A stretch of 64,000 nucleotides of DNA from Lumbricus terrestris (GCA_949752735.1 OX457047.1:3781282-3845281), one strand, 5' to 3'; positions 23,105 through 34,378 are shown, counted from the stretch's first letter. Numbers and translations: made by a program. Notes: generated by a model not told the origin, from the sequence alone.

Positions 23105-23262
23105 CGTCATCGTAATCATCATAATCATCATCATAATAATCATCATAATCATCATCATAATCATAATTGCAATCATCATCGTCGTCAGACATCGTCATCG
23201 TCATCGTCGTCGTCACCGTCATCGTCAGACATCGTCATCGTCATCGTCATCATCATTGAAGT
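23105..23262. repeat. (ATC)/(GTC)-rich microsatellite
   Basis: An imperfect mixture of CAT, AAT and CGT trinucleotides. Confidence 0.85.
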
Positions 23263-23344
23263 GTGACGCGCAGAAATGCTTTTCAAAAACATGCTTCATT
23301 CTAACCATTAATTTTGGAAAATGCACCCACAGCCCGCTCCCTCT

Positions 23345-23380
23345 GATGACACCTTTAAAACGCTATTCACTATAATTTTA
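23345..23380 (+). promoter_or_regulatory. Possible snRNA-type promoter
   Basis: GATGACACCTTTAAAACG is a strong box, but the TATAATTTTATA element starts only 26 bp away. It is the one site with clearly shorter spacing. Confidence 0.35.
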
Positions 23381-24395
23381 TATTTGAAATTTTGTCAGAT
23401 TTGATTAATTAGAAGGGTTACATTTACATACAATAAATTAGAGAGCGGCAGTCTCAAATCTCGATAAAGGAGGAGGGCCACCTTATTCATCTTTGTTGCA
23501 ACACATCACCGCGGATGTAAGGGCAGTCTCAGTGGAATAGCCTTCACCATAAGCTGACTGAAAAAGACTGAAGTTGGGAGAACACATTTTATATGTTAAG
23601 TTCACAAAATAATGGAGGACTGTGCTAACCGTATTGCATGGCTAGCCGAATTCTGATAAACACGCCACAGCACTATAATTAATGTGCAGTGACATCTTGT
23701 TGTGAAAACGTCATTTATTAATCAGGAGTTTAACGACATTTTATAGCTACAAAGGTTGTTGACGTCTTTAAAGATTTTAACGTATTTCCATTCACTTTTG
23801 TTCAACTGTTCAGCAGTTTTTGTCCTTTTTCTCTCTTTTTCTTTTTCTTTTCCGAAGTTTGATGACAATATTATTATACATTTGCACATGTCATGATGGT
23901 CGCATAATACAACATCCAGGCTATTTAGTTAGATTAACATCAAATATTTATCGCATGTTTACAAGCAATTTTGAACATTCATTGACCAACAATAAAATTA
24001 TTCGCAGATTTGATATTCAACATTAAAATAAAAATCAAGGTATTCACCCATCATTTAGAGCCATGAACAATAATAGCAAGAGCAAAATTTGTCAATGCCT
24101 GTTTCGTCTATTACATAATTATTTAGAAGAAAAAAATACGTTTCAGGGATGCATTTATGTCCATGCTGTTAAAGAGCCAACAGCATTACAGAATAATTGG
24201 AATAATCATTCTGCATGAAAACTTCATAATTTATATTATAGTTATTTGTGGCGCCACACACCGAAATGAGCATTAAGGTTATTGTCAAACATATTGCGTT
24301 CGATGCATCATTTCAAAGGCTTTGTCTCAGGCGTCAAAATGACACAAAAAAGCTTAATTCTAGCCGAAGATACAAGTAAAAAAGTGATCCAAATA

Positions 24396-25344
24396 CCTTG
24401 TTACCTTGTGCTGTCAACTCGTAGAGTTCTAGCGATCGTCTTTACACACATTCTCCATTGTTCTCTGTTCGCAGTCAAGTCCCTCAGTTCTTCCAAATTC
24501 ATGCCAGTTATGTCGTGTATCTCGTCCATCCATTTCGTCCTTGGTCTGCCGAGTCTTCTCCTTCCCTCACCACAAGCCAGCATCATTTCCTTCTCCAGAC
24601 CATCAGATCGCATTACATGTCCGAAGAATCTTAGCTTCAATCTTGTCGCGAATTGTTTTAACGACTCTTCGTTTTCCAATCCAATTTCCATTCTTATAGA
24701 ATCGTTCGTTCTTTTCTCTGTCCAAGATATTCTCAACATCTTCCTCCAAATCCACATTTCGCATGCGTTAATCTTTTTCTCCATATTCTTTGTCTTTGTC
24801 CATGTCTCGCAGCCATATAATATCGTAGGAAAGATTAGTGCTCTCACGAGCCTCTTCTTAGTATCTAAACTTACATGTTTGTCCTTCCATATCTTTTCCA
24901 GTCCAATCATTGCGTTTTTCCCTATCGCTATCCTTCGTTTTATTTCTGGATCACATTTTCCCTCTTTTTCGATCAGTGATCCTAAGAATGTAAAGCTTTT
25001 TACCACCTCTATTTCCTCTCCATCTATCTCAAAACTAACCCAATTTGCTGTTGTCATGACCTTTGTCTTGCTTATGTTGAAGTATAAGCCGGCTTTTTCA
25101 CTTTCTCTCCTCATCCTTCTTATCAGTTCTACCAGATCAACTTTCTTTTTTGCCATTAATGTTGTGTCGTCCGCATATCTAAGATTATTCAGTGTTTTCC
25201 CAGCAATTTTTACTCCCTCAGTTGCCCCTTCTAATTCCGCCTTTCTCATTATTCTTTCCGCATACAAATTAAATGAATTATATTTATTATGAAATATTAT
25301 AATATTATTATAAAAAGGAAGAAATATCACATAAAACAATATTT
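24396..25344 (-). mobile_element. Young 5'-truncated RTE-type LINE
   Basis: Flanked by the perfect 11-bp duplication TGATCCAAATA (24385-24395 and 25345-25355). The 3' tail ends in a GGTAACAAGG type sequence. The coding region is open from about 25282 to the stop at 24401, with no frameshift. Perfect flanks and an open frame imply a recent insertion. Confidence 0.85.
24401..25282 (-). CDS. RTE-type LINE ORF, C-terminal third (partial)
   Basis: About 294 residues homologous to the end of RTE ORFs. It begins at LYAERIMRKAEL, with the catalytic YADD in LRYADDTTLMA. It continues through the thumb (FTFLGSLIEKEGKCDPEIKR, then LYGCETWT) to the basic C-terminus (RISWTEKRTNDSIR, RLGRPRTKWMDEI). The open frame runs upstream by chance into the A/T-rich flank, so the Met at 25402 is not a genuine start. 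Endonuclease and most of the fingers are missing. It cannot act alone. Confidence 0.8.
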   Translation of the reverse strand, partial: YNSFNLYAERIMRKAELEGATEGVKIAGKTLNNLRYADDTTLMAKKKVDLVELIRRMRRESEKAGLYFNISKTKVMTTANWVSFEIDGEEIEVVKSFTFLGSLIEKEGKCDPEIKRRIAIGKNAMIGLEKIWKDKHVSLDTKKRLVRALIFPTILYGCETWTKTKNMEKKINACEMWIWRKMLRISWTEKRTNDSIRMEIGLENEESLKQFATRLKLRFFGHVMRSDGLEKEMMLACGEGRRRLGRPRTKWMDEIHDITGMNLEELRDLTANREQWRMCVKTIARTLRVDSTR

Positions 25345-25726
25345 TGATCCAAATAACTAAATATTTTATATGTAATATTTTATATGTAATATTTTGATCC
25401 AAATAACTAAATTAATTAATTAAATTTAATTAATAAAAAATGATAATTTGCATGTCAAGAGCATTACAATCGCTTGGCTACTTGTCTTTTAAAAAAGTTC
25501 AAATTAAAAAAAAAATCTTTTTGGTTAAATTTTTAAAAAAAATCGTGCACCGTGAAGATTATTTATAAAATTGGTATTTCACTTAAAAGAGGTATGTTAA
25601 CTATTCAGTTTTTGCTGTTTAATGGGCTGCTTAATTGCAATTCCTATTGGCGTTGTTTTAAGCATCTTAAGCCGGACTTTGAATGTGTGTAATTTCATTG
25701 ATAGATAAATAGCTTGCTGGGCAGAC

Positions 25727-25866
25727 TGACGGACGGACGGACGGACGGACGAAGGACTACAGACGGACGGACGGACGGACGCATGCATGGACTGACGGAC
25801 AGACGGACGCACGTACGCACGCACGCACGCACAAACTGACAACAGACGGACGGACGGACGGACGGA
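25727..25866. repeat. (ACGG)n microsatellite cluster
   Basis: ACGG and ACGC tetranucleotide tracts, interrupted. Source of the spurious RPSV-repeat frames. Confidence 0.92.
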
Positions 25867-26275
25867 CATTCTGAGAGATTAAAGACGAGTCCTTGTTTTC
25901 TCTGCATTTCTGATGACAGTCCGCGTGTTGCCATTGCTGCTCTAAGGCTAGTCTGTCTGAGATGGGAGATATTACAATCCAATTAGGGGTCACGGAACCA
26001 CTTCCAACACATAAAGGTTTTCCGAGTGGCAAATCCCCGCCATGGATATTAGGCATCTTCTAAATTCTCGCTGGGATACAAGTTGCTGCTGAAGGAAACG
26101 GTGTTGGTATTATTTAATGAATTATTACTACTGAATATCATTATCTGGATTCCGGTCAGGTTTAAATATATGGAAAATCTACGCTGAAAATATGAAAGAT
26201 GTTCTAATACTGACTCTAATAGCTGGCAAATAATGGCTGCATAATTATTCTCTCAGTCGAATCAATCCATGCCTT

Positions 26276-26687
26276 GTGGGGCGCGGTGGTGTAGTGGTGG
26301 CGTCATTGATTTGAAGCCGGAAGGTTCGAGGTTCGAATCCACCTCGCCGCGTAAGGACCTTGGGCAAGTCCTTCACTCACAATTGCTCAGCGCTTCGGCG
26401 TGAAACTCCGATGCAGTGTCCGCTCTGCATTCGGGAGCGCCTCTGAGCCTTGTGGGGCGCGGTGGTGTAGTGGTGGCGTCATTGATTTGAAGCCGGAAGG
26501 TTCGAGGTTCGAATCCACCTCGCCGCGTAAGGACCTTTTGCAAGTCCTTCACTCACAATTGCTCAGCGCTTCGGCGTGAAACTCCGATGCAGTGTCCGCT
26601 CTGCATTCGGGAGCGCCTCTGAGCAGTTGAGAGCTTGAAGGAGCGCTATAACAAGTGCACATACATACATACATACATACATACATA
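26276..26687 (+). mobile_element. tRNA-SINE tandem dimer
   Basis: Two nearly identical 176-bp units (starting 26271 and 26447). Each has a tRNA-like head with box A TGGTGTAGTGG and box B GGTTCGAATCC and a shared body. Only the second has the full tail (GAGCGCCTCTGAG, then GGAGCGCTATAACAAGTG) and a (CATA)n end. CATGCCTT flanks the dimer (26268-26275 and 26688-26695), so it behaves as one insertion or was duplicated afterwards. Confidence 0.87.
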
Positions 26688-26723
26688 CATGCCTTACATA
26701 ACTCATGAGAGCTACGGGAAATA

Positions 26724-26762
26724 TTAGACACCTTTTTTGCAAGCTTATTATGCTGATAAAAG
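26724..26762 (+). promoter_or_regulatory. Candidate snRNA-type promoter
   Basis: TTAGACACCTTTTTTGC at 26724 and GATAAAAG at 26755, 31 bp apart. Predicted start is about 26786. Confidence 0.48.
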
Positions 26763-26972
26763 CAAGATTGCCAAGGTACTTTAATCAAATACGTCAACGT
26801 GGGCCCATTATTAGTTATACCATTCAAATTGGGAAGCTATGATGAGATAAAGATAAGATAAGAATATTCTTTAATTCACCAATTGCTAACCACATTTTGG
26901 TTTACAGATATGGTACAATTAAATGAAATATACATGACATGTAATAGGCAGATACATATTAACGGAGTAATG

Positions 26973-27610
26973 GATAACAGAGTCCAGTTGATTTCCATGT
27001 TTTCCGACGAATTTATATTGTTGGAAGTCCGTGAAGAAGATTTCAAAAAGTATTATTAATTTGATTCCGATGTACATCCAGTTGAGAAGAGCATGGTCTG
27101 AAAAACACGTGTATCCACAGGATACATGATAATTGTCCGAGAGAGGACCCAAGATTCATTACAAAAGTTGTAACGTTTTGAAAAGTAGATACAACACAGT
27201 GACTGTAGATCGATCATGGATCGATAACGTGGCATTCATCTTTGCTTTATAGTCCGATTAATTCCCTCCTCTTCGCCAGGAGACCAATGTTGCAGCACAA
27301 GGCTGTTTAACGTTATGCAGACAGTCACCGGAACTACTTTTGAAAATGGCGATGCTTGTAAGTGACGTATAAACTCGATGTCATACAGCAGACGCGAGCG
27401 CGTAACGCGTAAAAGAGTCCAGTTAATTTTCATTTTAAAGACGAATTTAAATTGTTGAAAGTCAATGAAGTATGTTTCAAAATGCATTATTGGCATTTGA
27501 TTCCGATGGACGTCCAGTTAAGAACTGCATGGACTGAAATACACGAGGATCAGCAATAACGATATACCACGGTGACGGTCCGAGAGAAGACGAAAGATCC
27601 AGAATGAAAA
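26973..27610. repeat. Tandem duplication of about 200 bp, period about 438 bp
   Basis: 26973-27165 and 27411-27610 share blocks such as AGAGTCCAGTT, TTTGATTCCGATG and GTCCGAGAGA. Frames are not conserved between copies, which argues against protein coding. The pair lies downstream of the minus-strand promoter at 27952. Confidence 0.65.
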
Positions 27611-27912
27611 TTATCCATTAATGAACAGTAAATGCAACTGTAGATCTGCGGCTACTTTATACTCTTGAACAGCAATTTAAAACGAAACCGTACGATCCAT
27701 TGCATAAGCCACATTATGAAGAGGATCAACAAAAAACGATTTCAACTTGAGAACTGGTACACGAGGCAGCCAACACGCAGCGCCATGATACCAAAACGTT
27801 AAATCACTGCCTTCGACACCGGTTCGATTCCAAAATTTCAGAGATATGGATTTTTACTTCGACCTTGTGGAATTTTTGATTTCTCTACACTAGCGTTAAA
27901 ACGAGAATTGCT

Positions 27913-27952
27913 TTTATATACATTGTTTGGACGGGCATTTAAAGGTGTCTAA
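27913..27952 (-). promoter_or_regulatory. snRNA-type promoter candidate (near consensus)
   Basis: Minus strand TTAGACACCTTTAAATGC at 27952 and TATATAAA at 27920, 32 bp apart. Predicted start is about 27890. One of the best matches in the window. Confidence 0.75.
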
Positions 27953-27974
27953 TCAGAAGCGAATGATTGTAATC

Positions 27975-28323
27975 TGTAATTGTAATCGTACATACATCTC
28001 ATAGGCGCTCCCGACCTGACACCAAACCACAGTCAAAGAGAATGGTTTTCAAACTCTTGCGGAAAAGGGGTAAAGAAAGACAAAGAAGTTCATTACGGAG
28101 ACTAATAGGTAACTTATTCCAGAAAGTCCATAGCAAAGCGTCTGTGCAGCACTGTGGAAGATCGACCCATAGGTACAACCAGGTCACCATGCGTAGCAGA
28201 GCGAAGGAATCTAAGGCACAGATACACAGAGTTCCATAAGATAGGTCGGAGCTTGGCCTACTAAGCAATTGCGCATGAACATTAGAATCTTAAATTCAAT
28301 ACGTTTTTGCATAGGCAACCAGT
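27975..28323 (-). mobile_element. LINE 3'-end fragment (host of the hAT insertion)
   Basis: Minus strand WLPMQKRIEFKIL is readable beside the hAT edge, then FWNKLPISLRNE and FRKSLKTILFDCG, then a GGGAGCGCCTATGAG tail. The few bases beyond the hAT element (28843-28865) restore the His before Trp expected in this block. Confidence 0.65.
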
Positions 28324-28834
28324 CAGGGCTTAAAGTGTGCCAGGACGGTCATGGACGGCGTCCTGGCACTTATTTTCGAGGCAGGACGCCGTCCTATGAC
28401 TTATTTGGCCAGCACTGCCAGGACGGTCGTCCATGACTGCCAGGACGGCGTCCATGCAGTTCACAAATAGCTGGCCAACAAGAGCCTAAAATGGCTCCAT
28501 TTGAGGTCGACACAGCTAAAAATGCGCCGGACGCTGGGGCGGAGCCCCAGACCCCGCTGTCTTAGCTTCTTAATTACCTAAACTTTTCACTGTTGTGATT
28601 ATGGTAAAGACAAAACCTTTATCTTTTACAATAAAACTTTTATTTTTTGGTTATCCTGGTAGCTTGCAACACTGAAAAACGACTTATTCTTGAAGTTTTC
28701 GCGACTTTATTGTTCACAAATAGCTGGCAAACAAGAGTCTAAAATGGCTCTATTTGAGGTCGACACAGCTAAAAATGACGACCAATTATACAATTCAGCG
28801 TCCTGGCACTTCTTTTTTTACACTTTAAGCACTG
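28324..28834. mobile_element. hAT-type non-autonomous element (511 bp)
   Basis: Ends CAGGGCTTAAAGTG and CACTTTAAGCACTG are inverted repeats with one mismatch. The perfect 8-bp duplication CAACCAGT flanks it (28316-28323 and 28835-28842). The left end carries repeated CCAGGACGG and GGCGTCC motifs. No transposase frame. Confidence 0.88.
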
Positions 28835-28919
28835 CAACCAGTGATAGAATTAGTTTCCGGCGTTTAACAACATCGCTTTAAAGCCGTTGACGTTTACCTT
28901 ACCTTTAAATACACAATGA

Positions 28920-29475
28920 AAGTTGATTTATTTCATCATTGACCTTAACTGTTGCCCCTTACTTGCTGGTCTTCCCCTTTGGGTCCTGGGGCGACTTGAT
29001 CGCGTCTTGCGCTCGGCTGCCCGCCTTGTTGGGCGGCTTCCTAAATTTGCTCCTGTCTCTGTTTATATGCGCGATGTGCTGCCCTGGCTGCCTGTGTCCC
29101 AGCGGATGTCATACCGCATTGCTGCTGTGGTCTCTCGCTGTGTCCTTGGCTGTGCTCCGTCATACTTGCGTGATCTATGCTGTCCAGTCTCTGACGTTGC
29201 AGCGCGTCGTGTACTTCGCGCTTCGGCTATGGATGAGCTTCTGGTCCCGCGGGCTCGCTTGGCTATTAAGCAGCACCGTGCTCTCTCGGTCGTGGGGCCT
29301 ACTGTCTGGAACGACCTCCCGGTTACGCTTCGCTCTCTACTTGTGGTCCATCCGACTGAGTTCTAAAAGTATCTCAAGTCTTTTTTTCTGTGTTCGTGGT
29401 TGGGCTGGGAGCGCCTCTGAGTAGTTTCTTGAAGGGGCGCTATATAAATGCTCTGAATGAATGAATGAATGATAT
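28920..29475 (+). mobile_element. LINE 3'-end fragment with readable C-terminal ORF
   Basis: An open frame of 147 codons (28923-29366) holds the C-terminal domain: KFAPVSVYMRDVLPWLPVSQ, RRVLRASAMDELLVPRAR, then ALSVVGPTVWNDLPVTLRSL. The 3' UTR runs GGGAGCGCCTCTGAGTAG to GGCGCTATATAAATG and ends in (GAAT)n. It is the best-preserved copy of the common LINE family and reference for its tail. Confidence 0.82.
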
Positions 29476-29630
29476 ATAATCTACTAAATAGAAGGGCGAC
29501 GGTATACTTACTGTTACAGTAGTCCTTGTATTGTCACAGTATCGTTAATAGCAGTTTAGCCAACCAATGAGTTGACATTTTGGGAGATGTTGATGTAATT
29601 ATTTTTATAACAGGATATCATCTCCAACGA

Positions 29631-29648
29631 TTAGACACCTCTAAATCA
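29631..29648 (+). promoter_or_regulatory. PSE-like box without TATA
   Basis: TTAGACACCTCTAAATC at 29631, but no TATA-like sequence 31 bp on. Two sense hairpin copies follow from 29742. Confidence 0.35.
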
Positions 29649-29741
29649 TTGTCTATGAGTGTTCCATTTTCGCTGTTTTGACGTTGTATTATAATTATTA
29701 TAGTACAATGATCTTACATCGAGGCTATGTCGACCTATCCA

Positions 29742-30004
29742 ATTTATGTAAAAGCTCTTAAGTGCTGTAATAATGCCGAGCAAATTTCTGTCCAGGGTAA
29801 CGACCTCTGTTGTCATAGACCATGGCCATATCGGATCCATCCATATCTGGAACTGTAATCTTTCTCCAACTATCTGAAAGTGCTGCTCATTCACCTAGTT
29901 GGATAAAATTAATGCTCTTAAGTGCTGTAATACGCCGAGCAAATTTCTGTCCAGGGTATCGGCCTCTGTTGTCATAGACCCTGGTCAAATCGGATCCATC
30001 CATC
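29742..30004 (+). repeat. Two tandem hairpin family members
   Basis: Copy 1 (29742-29860) has CCAGGGTAACGACC and a damaged right arm (ACCATGG). Copy 2 (29908-30004) has intact CCAGGGT (29951-29957) and ACCCTGG (29978-29984). Both begin with CTCTTAAGTGCTGTAAT and end with GGATCCATCCAT. Confidence 0.65.
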
Positions 30005-30009
30005 CTATC

Positions 30010-31000
30010 TGGAACTGCCAAAAAAATTCAATTATAAAATTGTATGTAATTGACAAGTGGCAGAGCTACTATGATAGTGTCCATTGCCCATTGGTGAACA
30101 TAAACCTGAAATTTACTGGCCTTAATACAAAGATAGAGGCTCAGAACTTCAGATTTCAAGTTTAAGATTTTGGAAAAGTAAATTTCTTATGAGGAAGCAT
30201 GGATGTGGTTTTTGTTGTTTATGTAAAGTCACAGAGAACATAAGTCATTAATTATTAACTTGTAAAAAATGGTTATATCTAACGTACTAAGAAATGCATG
30301 TGTTTCATTTAATTTAGACTTCAATAATAAGAATTTACTTGATGACGGTAATATGCAAAGGGTAGTTTATAGGCTTCTAAACCAAATAAATATAAAAAAA
30401 TGCGTAAATGCAATCGCTTATAAACAAGTGTAAGAAGTTTATACATTGCTATTAGCTTATTAAAATTGTGCATATGCCATGGGCTTGGAAGCTCTGCTTT
30501 GCTTCTGAGTGTGTGTTTATATTTTTTTTTAAATTTTCTCATTAATTATATGTATTAATTATACACCGTTATTCAAAAACGCAAGTCACATTGATTTTCC
30601 TATAGCCTATCTCCAATGCCTGAAAACATATCAAGCTAACATTTTCCAGATAATTAGATAATAATTATTGGACCAAGAATATGATTCCAAAATTTCATGA
30701 CATAAAGTTGAACGGATAAAAAGTTATGAATCTTTCAACTTCATATGAAATTTTAGTTTAGGCTACAAGCAATTTTCTGTTGGATTCGATAAAGAGGAGG
30801 TCAAGCTTTGACTACCTATTTTTACTATGATTTTAAAAAAATGCTTGAAACAACTCAAATTATCGCGATGTTCTGCTGTCACAACATCTCCGAATCATCG
30901 AATTATCTTACTTAAATATTTCAACTCTTCTTCTGCAGATTTTCTGTTGAATATCTTTATTGAATCGATGATTTTCAATTCGTCTGATACGTTTCTCGTT
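30010..31000. other. A/T-rich stretch without recognised features
   Basis: I see no RNA gene, conserved ORF or transposon end. Short open frames here resemble nothing known to me. Confidence 0.4.
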
Positions 31001-31470
31001 TTTGAATCAACTCACTTAATCGCAACTGCGAGACACTCCCTGCTTCATTGCAACAACATTGAACTTGCTCGAGAAACTCGAGTCCCGTAATTATTATTGG
31101 GTTTACTGTAGACACCTTTGAATCTATGCTTTGATGCAATATATTATATAAGCTTGAAACTAAGCAAGCAGTAATCTTCAGATCTACATAATAATTGATT
31201 TTACCGACTTATTATAGGTCGATCAATAATATAATTAGATCACATGACATGAAACAGATCCCCAACCAGTCTGTCTGCAGACGTTGAAACATCACATCAA
31301 GTTGAGAAACACAGATCTGATAGGATAACATACGAATCAATCGATAGCGAGTCATCTAATATGACTGTGATAATAAATATTGCTTTGATGTGGGTTGCAA
31401 CCGATGACTAAAATAGATGCACAGCTCACGTTATATTCTGTCCATCAATAGTTTCAGTGGTTCATCACAT
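31000..31470 (+). repeat. Promoter-containing paralogous unit, copy 1
   Basis: Paralogous to 47735-48015 and 48265-48650 across about 450 bp. Shared blocks include CTTGCTCGAGAAACTCG upstream of the promoter, and AAACATCACATCA and TTGCTTTGATGTG downstream. Confidence 0.8.
31108..31152 (+). promoter_or_regulatory. Candidate snRNA-type promoter
   Basis: GTAGACACCTTTGAATC at 31108; ATATATTA begins 31 bp on and TATATAAG at 31145. Predicted start is about 31170. Confidence 0.6.
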
Positions 31471-31491
31471 GATGAACCACGGTAGGTATTC

Positions 31492-31494
<3 letters not shown>

Positions 31495-31525
<31 letters not shown>

Positions 31526-31572
31526 ATTATTATTATTATTGTTCATTCATTCATTCATTCATTCATTCATTC
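31495..31572. repeat. (TTG)n, (TTA)n and (TTCA)n microsatellites
   Basis: Adjacent tracts. The TTCA part is the terminal simple repeat of the minus-strand LINE that follows. Confidence 0.92.
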
Positions 31573-31860
31573 CGAAAATTTATATAGCGCCCCTTCAAGA
31601 AGCCTACTTAGAGGCGCTCCCAGTCCAGCCGCAACTTGTAGAAAGCAGGCAAATTATTCTGAGGTAGCGAGCGTAGTGCAAGCGGAAGCCCATTCCATGT
31701 GGACGGGCCAACAGCCTAGAAGGCTCGACGCTGTCTGGTAGCTGAGCGGGTTCGGGGGACCAGCATCTCCCCATTGGCCGAAGAGCGCAAAGTTCTACGG
31801 GAGGCTACAGCAGAGACAGGACGACAGAGATCAGATAAGTAGGAAGGAGCACAGCCAATT
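31557..31860 (-). mobile_element. LINE 3'-end fragment
   Basis: Minus strand tail GGGAGCGCCTCTAAGTAG, GGCGCTATATAAAT, then (GAAT)n. Upstream is a frame-shifted version of the VPR-R-QRRAF-VGP-WNGLPL block. Confidence 0.7.
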
Positions 31861-31901
31861 ATTGTTGTTGTTGTTGTGGTGGTGGTGGCGGTGGCGGTGG
31901 C

Positions 31902-31932
<31 letters not shown>
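31861..31932. repeat. (TTG)n / (GGTGGC)n microsatellite
   Basis: TTG units switch to GGTGGC hexamers. Confidence 0.93.
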
Positions 31933-31934
<2 letters not shown>

Positions 31935-32122
31935 CTCTTAAGTCATTGGCTTTGATTTCCGTTTCACGTCAGAATAAATTGTTGGGCGCAGCAGAAACCA
32001 CTCGATTCGATTAAAAGACATTTATTTACATCGAGGCTCCACCAATGGTTCCATAATAAAATAGCACGTATTCAAATCCAGACGAAATAATTAATGTAAA
32101 GTCGCATATTACTCGGTGATCT

Positions 32123-32161
32123 TTAGACACCCGAATGAATTATCTCTTTACTTAATAAATA
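32123..32161 (+). promoter_or_regulatory. Candidate snRNA-type promoter
   Basis: TTAGACACCCGAATGAA at 32123 and AATAAATA at 32154, 31 bp apart. Predicted start is about 32185. A CTGGCACC motif copy (32255-32292) lies downstream. Confidence 0.5.
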
Positions 32162-32299
32162 CCGGCACGTCCTATTTCAGAGCAAATAAGTTGTATAATT
32201 GAAACTATTACTTCTAGTTAAAAGATATCGTGTGATAGGAAAGATCATTAACGTTACCCTCCTCATTTATCCAGGCTAGGAACTGGCACCGTAAGAGTT

Positions 32300-33280
32300 A
32301 CTCGATATTTATCGCCTTTTGTGTCGGCTCAACCAATGACATTAAGCGCTAAAGCGCGTCTAACAATGTAGTTCTCGATGGCCGATAGATTTTAGATCAG
32401 ATATCATGGATCTTCCTTTCATAAGACTTGCCATTCTTTGCAATACACGCACCACGACACATGATAATCATAAGGGTTTTATCCCACACAGTTTTAACGC
32501 CTTGCAAAAGAAATTTCTATTATGAGAATGCTTATGAGTGACTTTGCATAATTGTTTCTATTATGTTTGTATACGTACATTTCTGCCTCATTTAGATTTA
32601 TCATTAGTTCTTATCCAAATTGAACTGGACAACATTACCAACCAAACAACGTTCTCAGACGATGCTATAGAACCCTTCAGAGGTGAGGCAAAGCATTGGA
32701 ACGTTAAAGGTGAGGTGGGGATAACATACCCTAACGCATTTTTTTGCAAGTGCATATGAACAACATTAATTGTGAACTAAATTTATGAACAAGTATCAGC
32801 TAATTTGGCGATTATCCTATCCCGAACAAATATTTGTTTTCTATCATCATTAAATGGCCAGCAGATGAACCATCCAATATGTCCTCAACCCGTGCAAGCT
32901 TGAGTCCTCGTGCGAACATTATCAAATGCACGAATAGTCAATATTTTTGGTGCAACATAAAAATGCTGTCGTCATCATTCTCTTCAGCGTTCTCAATGCC
33001 ATGTAGTATAGACAGTATAGACGTGTTCAAGGCACACTCGCACGTTAAAGCAATTTATATGGTTTGCATTCGAAAAAATACTAATTTCAATATGAAACAA
33101 GATTTTAAAAAAGGTTCGTTCAAAGCACCTGAAATTGTGGTAATTTGTGTGTATTTCATTTTTTAGAAAGTAGAAAATGTAATCCATTCTGAATCCACGA
33201 TTTCGGCTCAAAGTGTAAAGTAGAATAGCTCTGCAGTGTCATGCCCACCTCACCTCTGACGGGTTACACATCACTTTATT
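32300..33280. other. Stretch without recognised features
   Basis: Small open frames only, none with recognisable domains. Confidence 0.4.
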
Positions 33281-33282
33281 TG

Positions 33283-33372
33283 AATTGAAGCTCTCAAGTG
33301 GTGTAATACGCCAAGCAAATTTCTGTCCAGGGTAACGGCCTAGACCCTGGTCAAATCGGATCCATCCATCCG
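33283..33372 (+). repeat. Hairpin family member lacking part of the loop
   Basis: CCAGGGTAACGGCCT is followed directly by AGACCCTGG, so about 10 loop bases (CTGTTGTCAT) are deleted while the arms stay intact. Confidence 0.6.
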
Positions 33373-33397
33373 ATACCCGGCAATATACAAATTCAGA

Positions 33398-33436
33398 TAA
33401 GACACCCGAATAATTATGAAAATGGCTCAATAAACT
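33398..33436 (+). promoter_or_regulatory. Weak snRNA-type promoter candidate
   Basis: TAAGACACCCGAATAATT at 33398 and AATAAACT 31 bp on. Predicted start is about 33460. Confidence 0.35.
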
Positions 33437-33514
33437 TGACAAAGGCTTAACGAAAAATTACTCATATCATGACATTAATAGCGTTGATGCATGTTCCAAA
33501 AATAATTATGCATT

Positions 33515-33720
33515 ATGTGCAGTGATTCCGTTAGTTGTGCGTCCGTGCGTCCGGGACGCACACATTTTGACGCCGAACGCACAAAAATAAACGTGGTGCG
33601 TCTATGGACGCACCGAATTTGTGGATGGACGCACAAATAAATTAACGATGCGTCCATAAGACTCCAATAAAAAATACAGTGGGGTCCGTATTTGTGCCAC
33701 TGTCTCAGTTAATGCATTGC
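33515..33720. repeat. GACGCAC-rich repeat, possible hAT remnant
   Basis: Begins CAGTGATTCCGTTAG and contains many GGACGCAC and GTGCGTCC units in both orientations. No matching right end or target duplication was found. Confidence 0.4.
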
Positions 33721-34334
33721 GTCTTTGAGTATACATGTACATAGGTGTGATTTAAAGAAATAAAATCAAGCTTAGTGAATACGATGCACTTCTTTCAAGT
33801 ATAATTATTTATGCCTAAAAGAATGCTAGCGTTAGAGATTTCGAAATTTACCTTAACCGCGCATCCACTATCAATCGTCTATTATATTACATCGGAAATT
33901 TAAATTGACCATCGAGACTGACTTGTGGACTTTGAAGATGTCTTGCATGGTATGAGGCAGATAGACTACACTTGCAATGGTGAAAGACGAATCATGGAGA
34001 AGATGCGTTGCCAGATCTGCAGACCTACATGAGAATGACTAAACATTAAGTTAGTAAGTGATCGCGATCATAAAATTGGTTTCGCATACAGAAAAGTTAA
34101 GTAAGTCGTAGGAAGCAGTTTGCTTTGAGAAAATAATTAGCCTATGTGTTCAGTCAAAGAGAAAATCGTATGGCGAGTTAAAACTGGCTACGACGCATTT
34201 CGAGATTGTTGCTGTAATTGTAATCACAAAATTAATTTATAGATTGACTGCAATAAATAGGCCTACTGTAAACGTATGAAAGTAACGTATTTGGAATGAT
34301 CTGCCTTCTGAATTTTTCGTGGCATGCGGTGTCA

Positions 34335-34378
34335 TTAGACACCCATTAAACGTTATCACCATACAAAATATATAAATA
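34335..34378 (+). promoter_or_regulatory. Candidate snRNA-type promoter
   Basis: TTAGACACCCATTAAACG at 34335 and TATATAAA at 34369, 34 bp apart. Predicted start is about 34397. Confidence 0.65.

Noticed and set aside
24282..25292. 336-codon frame on the plus strand
   Set aside because: It is the antisense shadow of the RTE ORF, which has the YADD and C-terminal motifs on the minus strand.
25597..26056. Ser-Val-Arg-Pro repeat proteins
   Set aside because: Product of the ACGG tetranucleotide array.
26276..26530. tRNA genes
   Set aside because: Box A and box B are present, but no cloverleaf acceptor closes, and the sequence continues into a SINE body and tail.
30827..31090. 87-codon frame on plus
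   Set aside because: It overlaps the paralogous promoter unit, and the frame is not kept in the other two copies.
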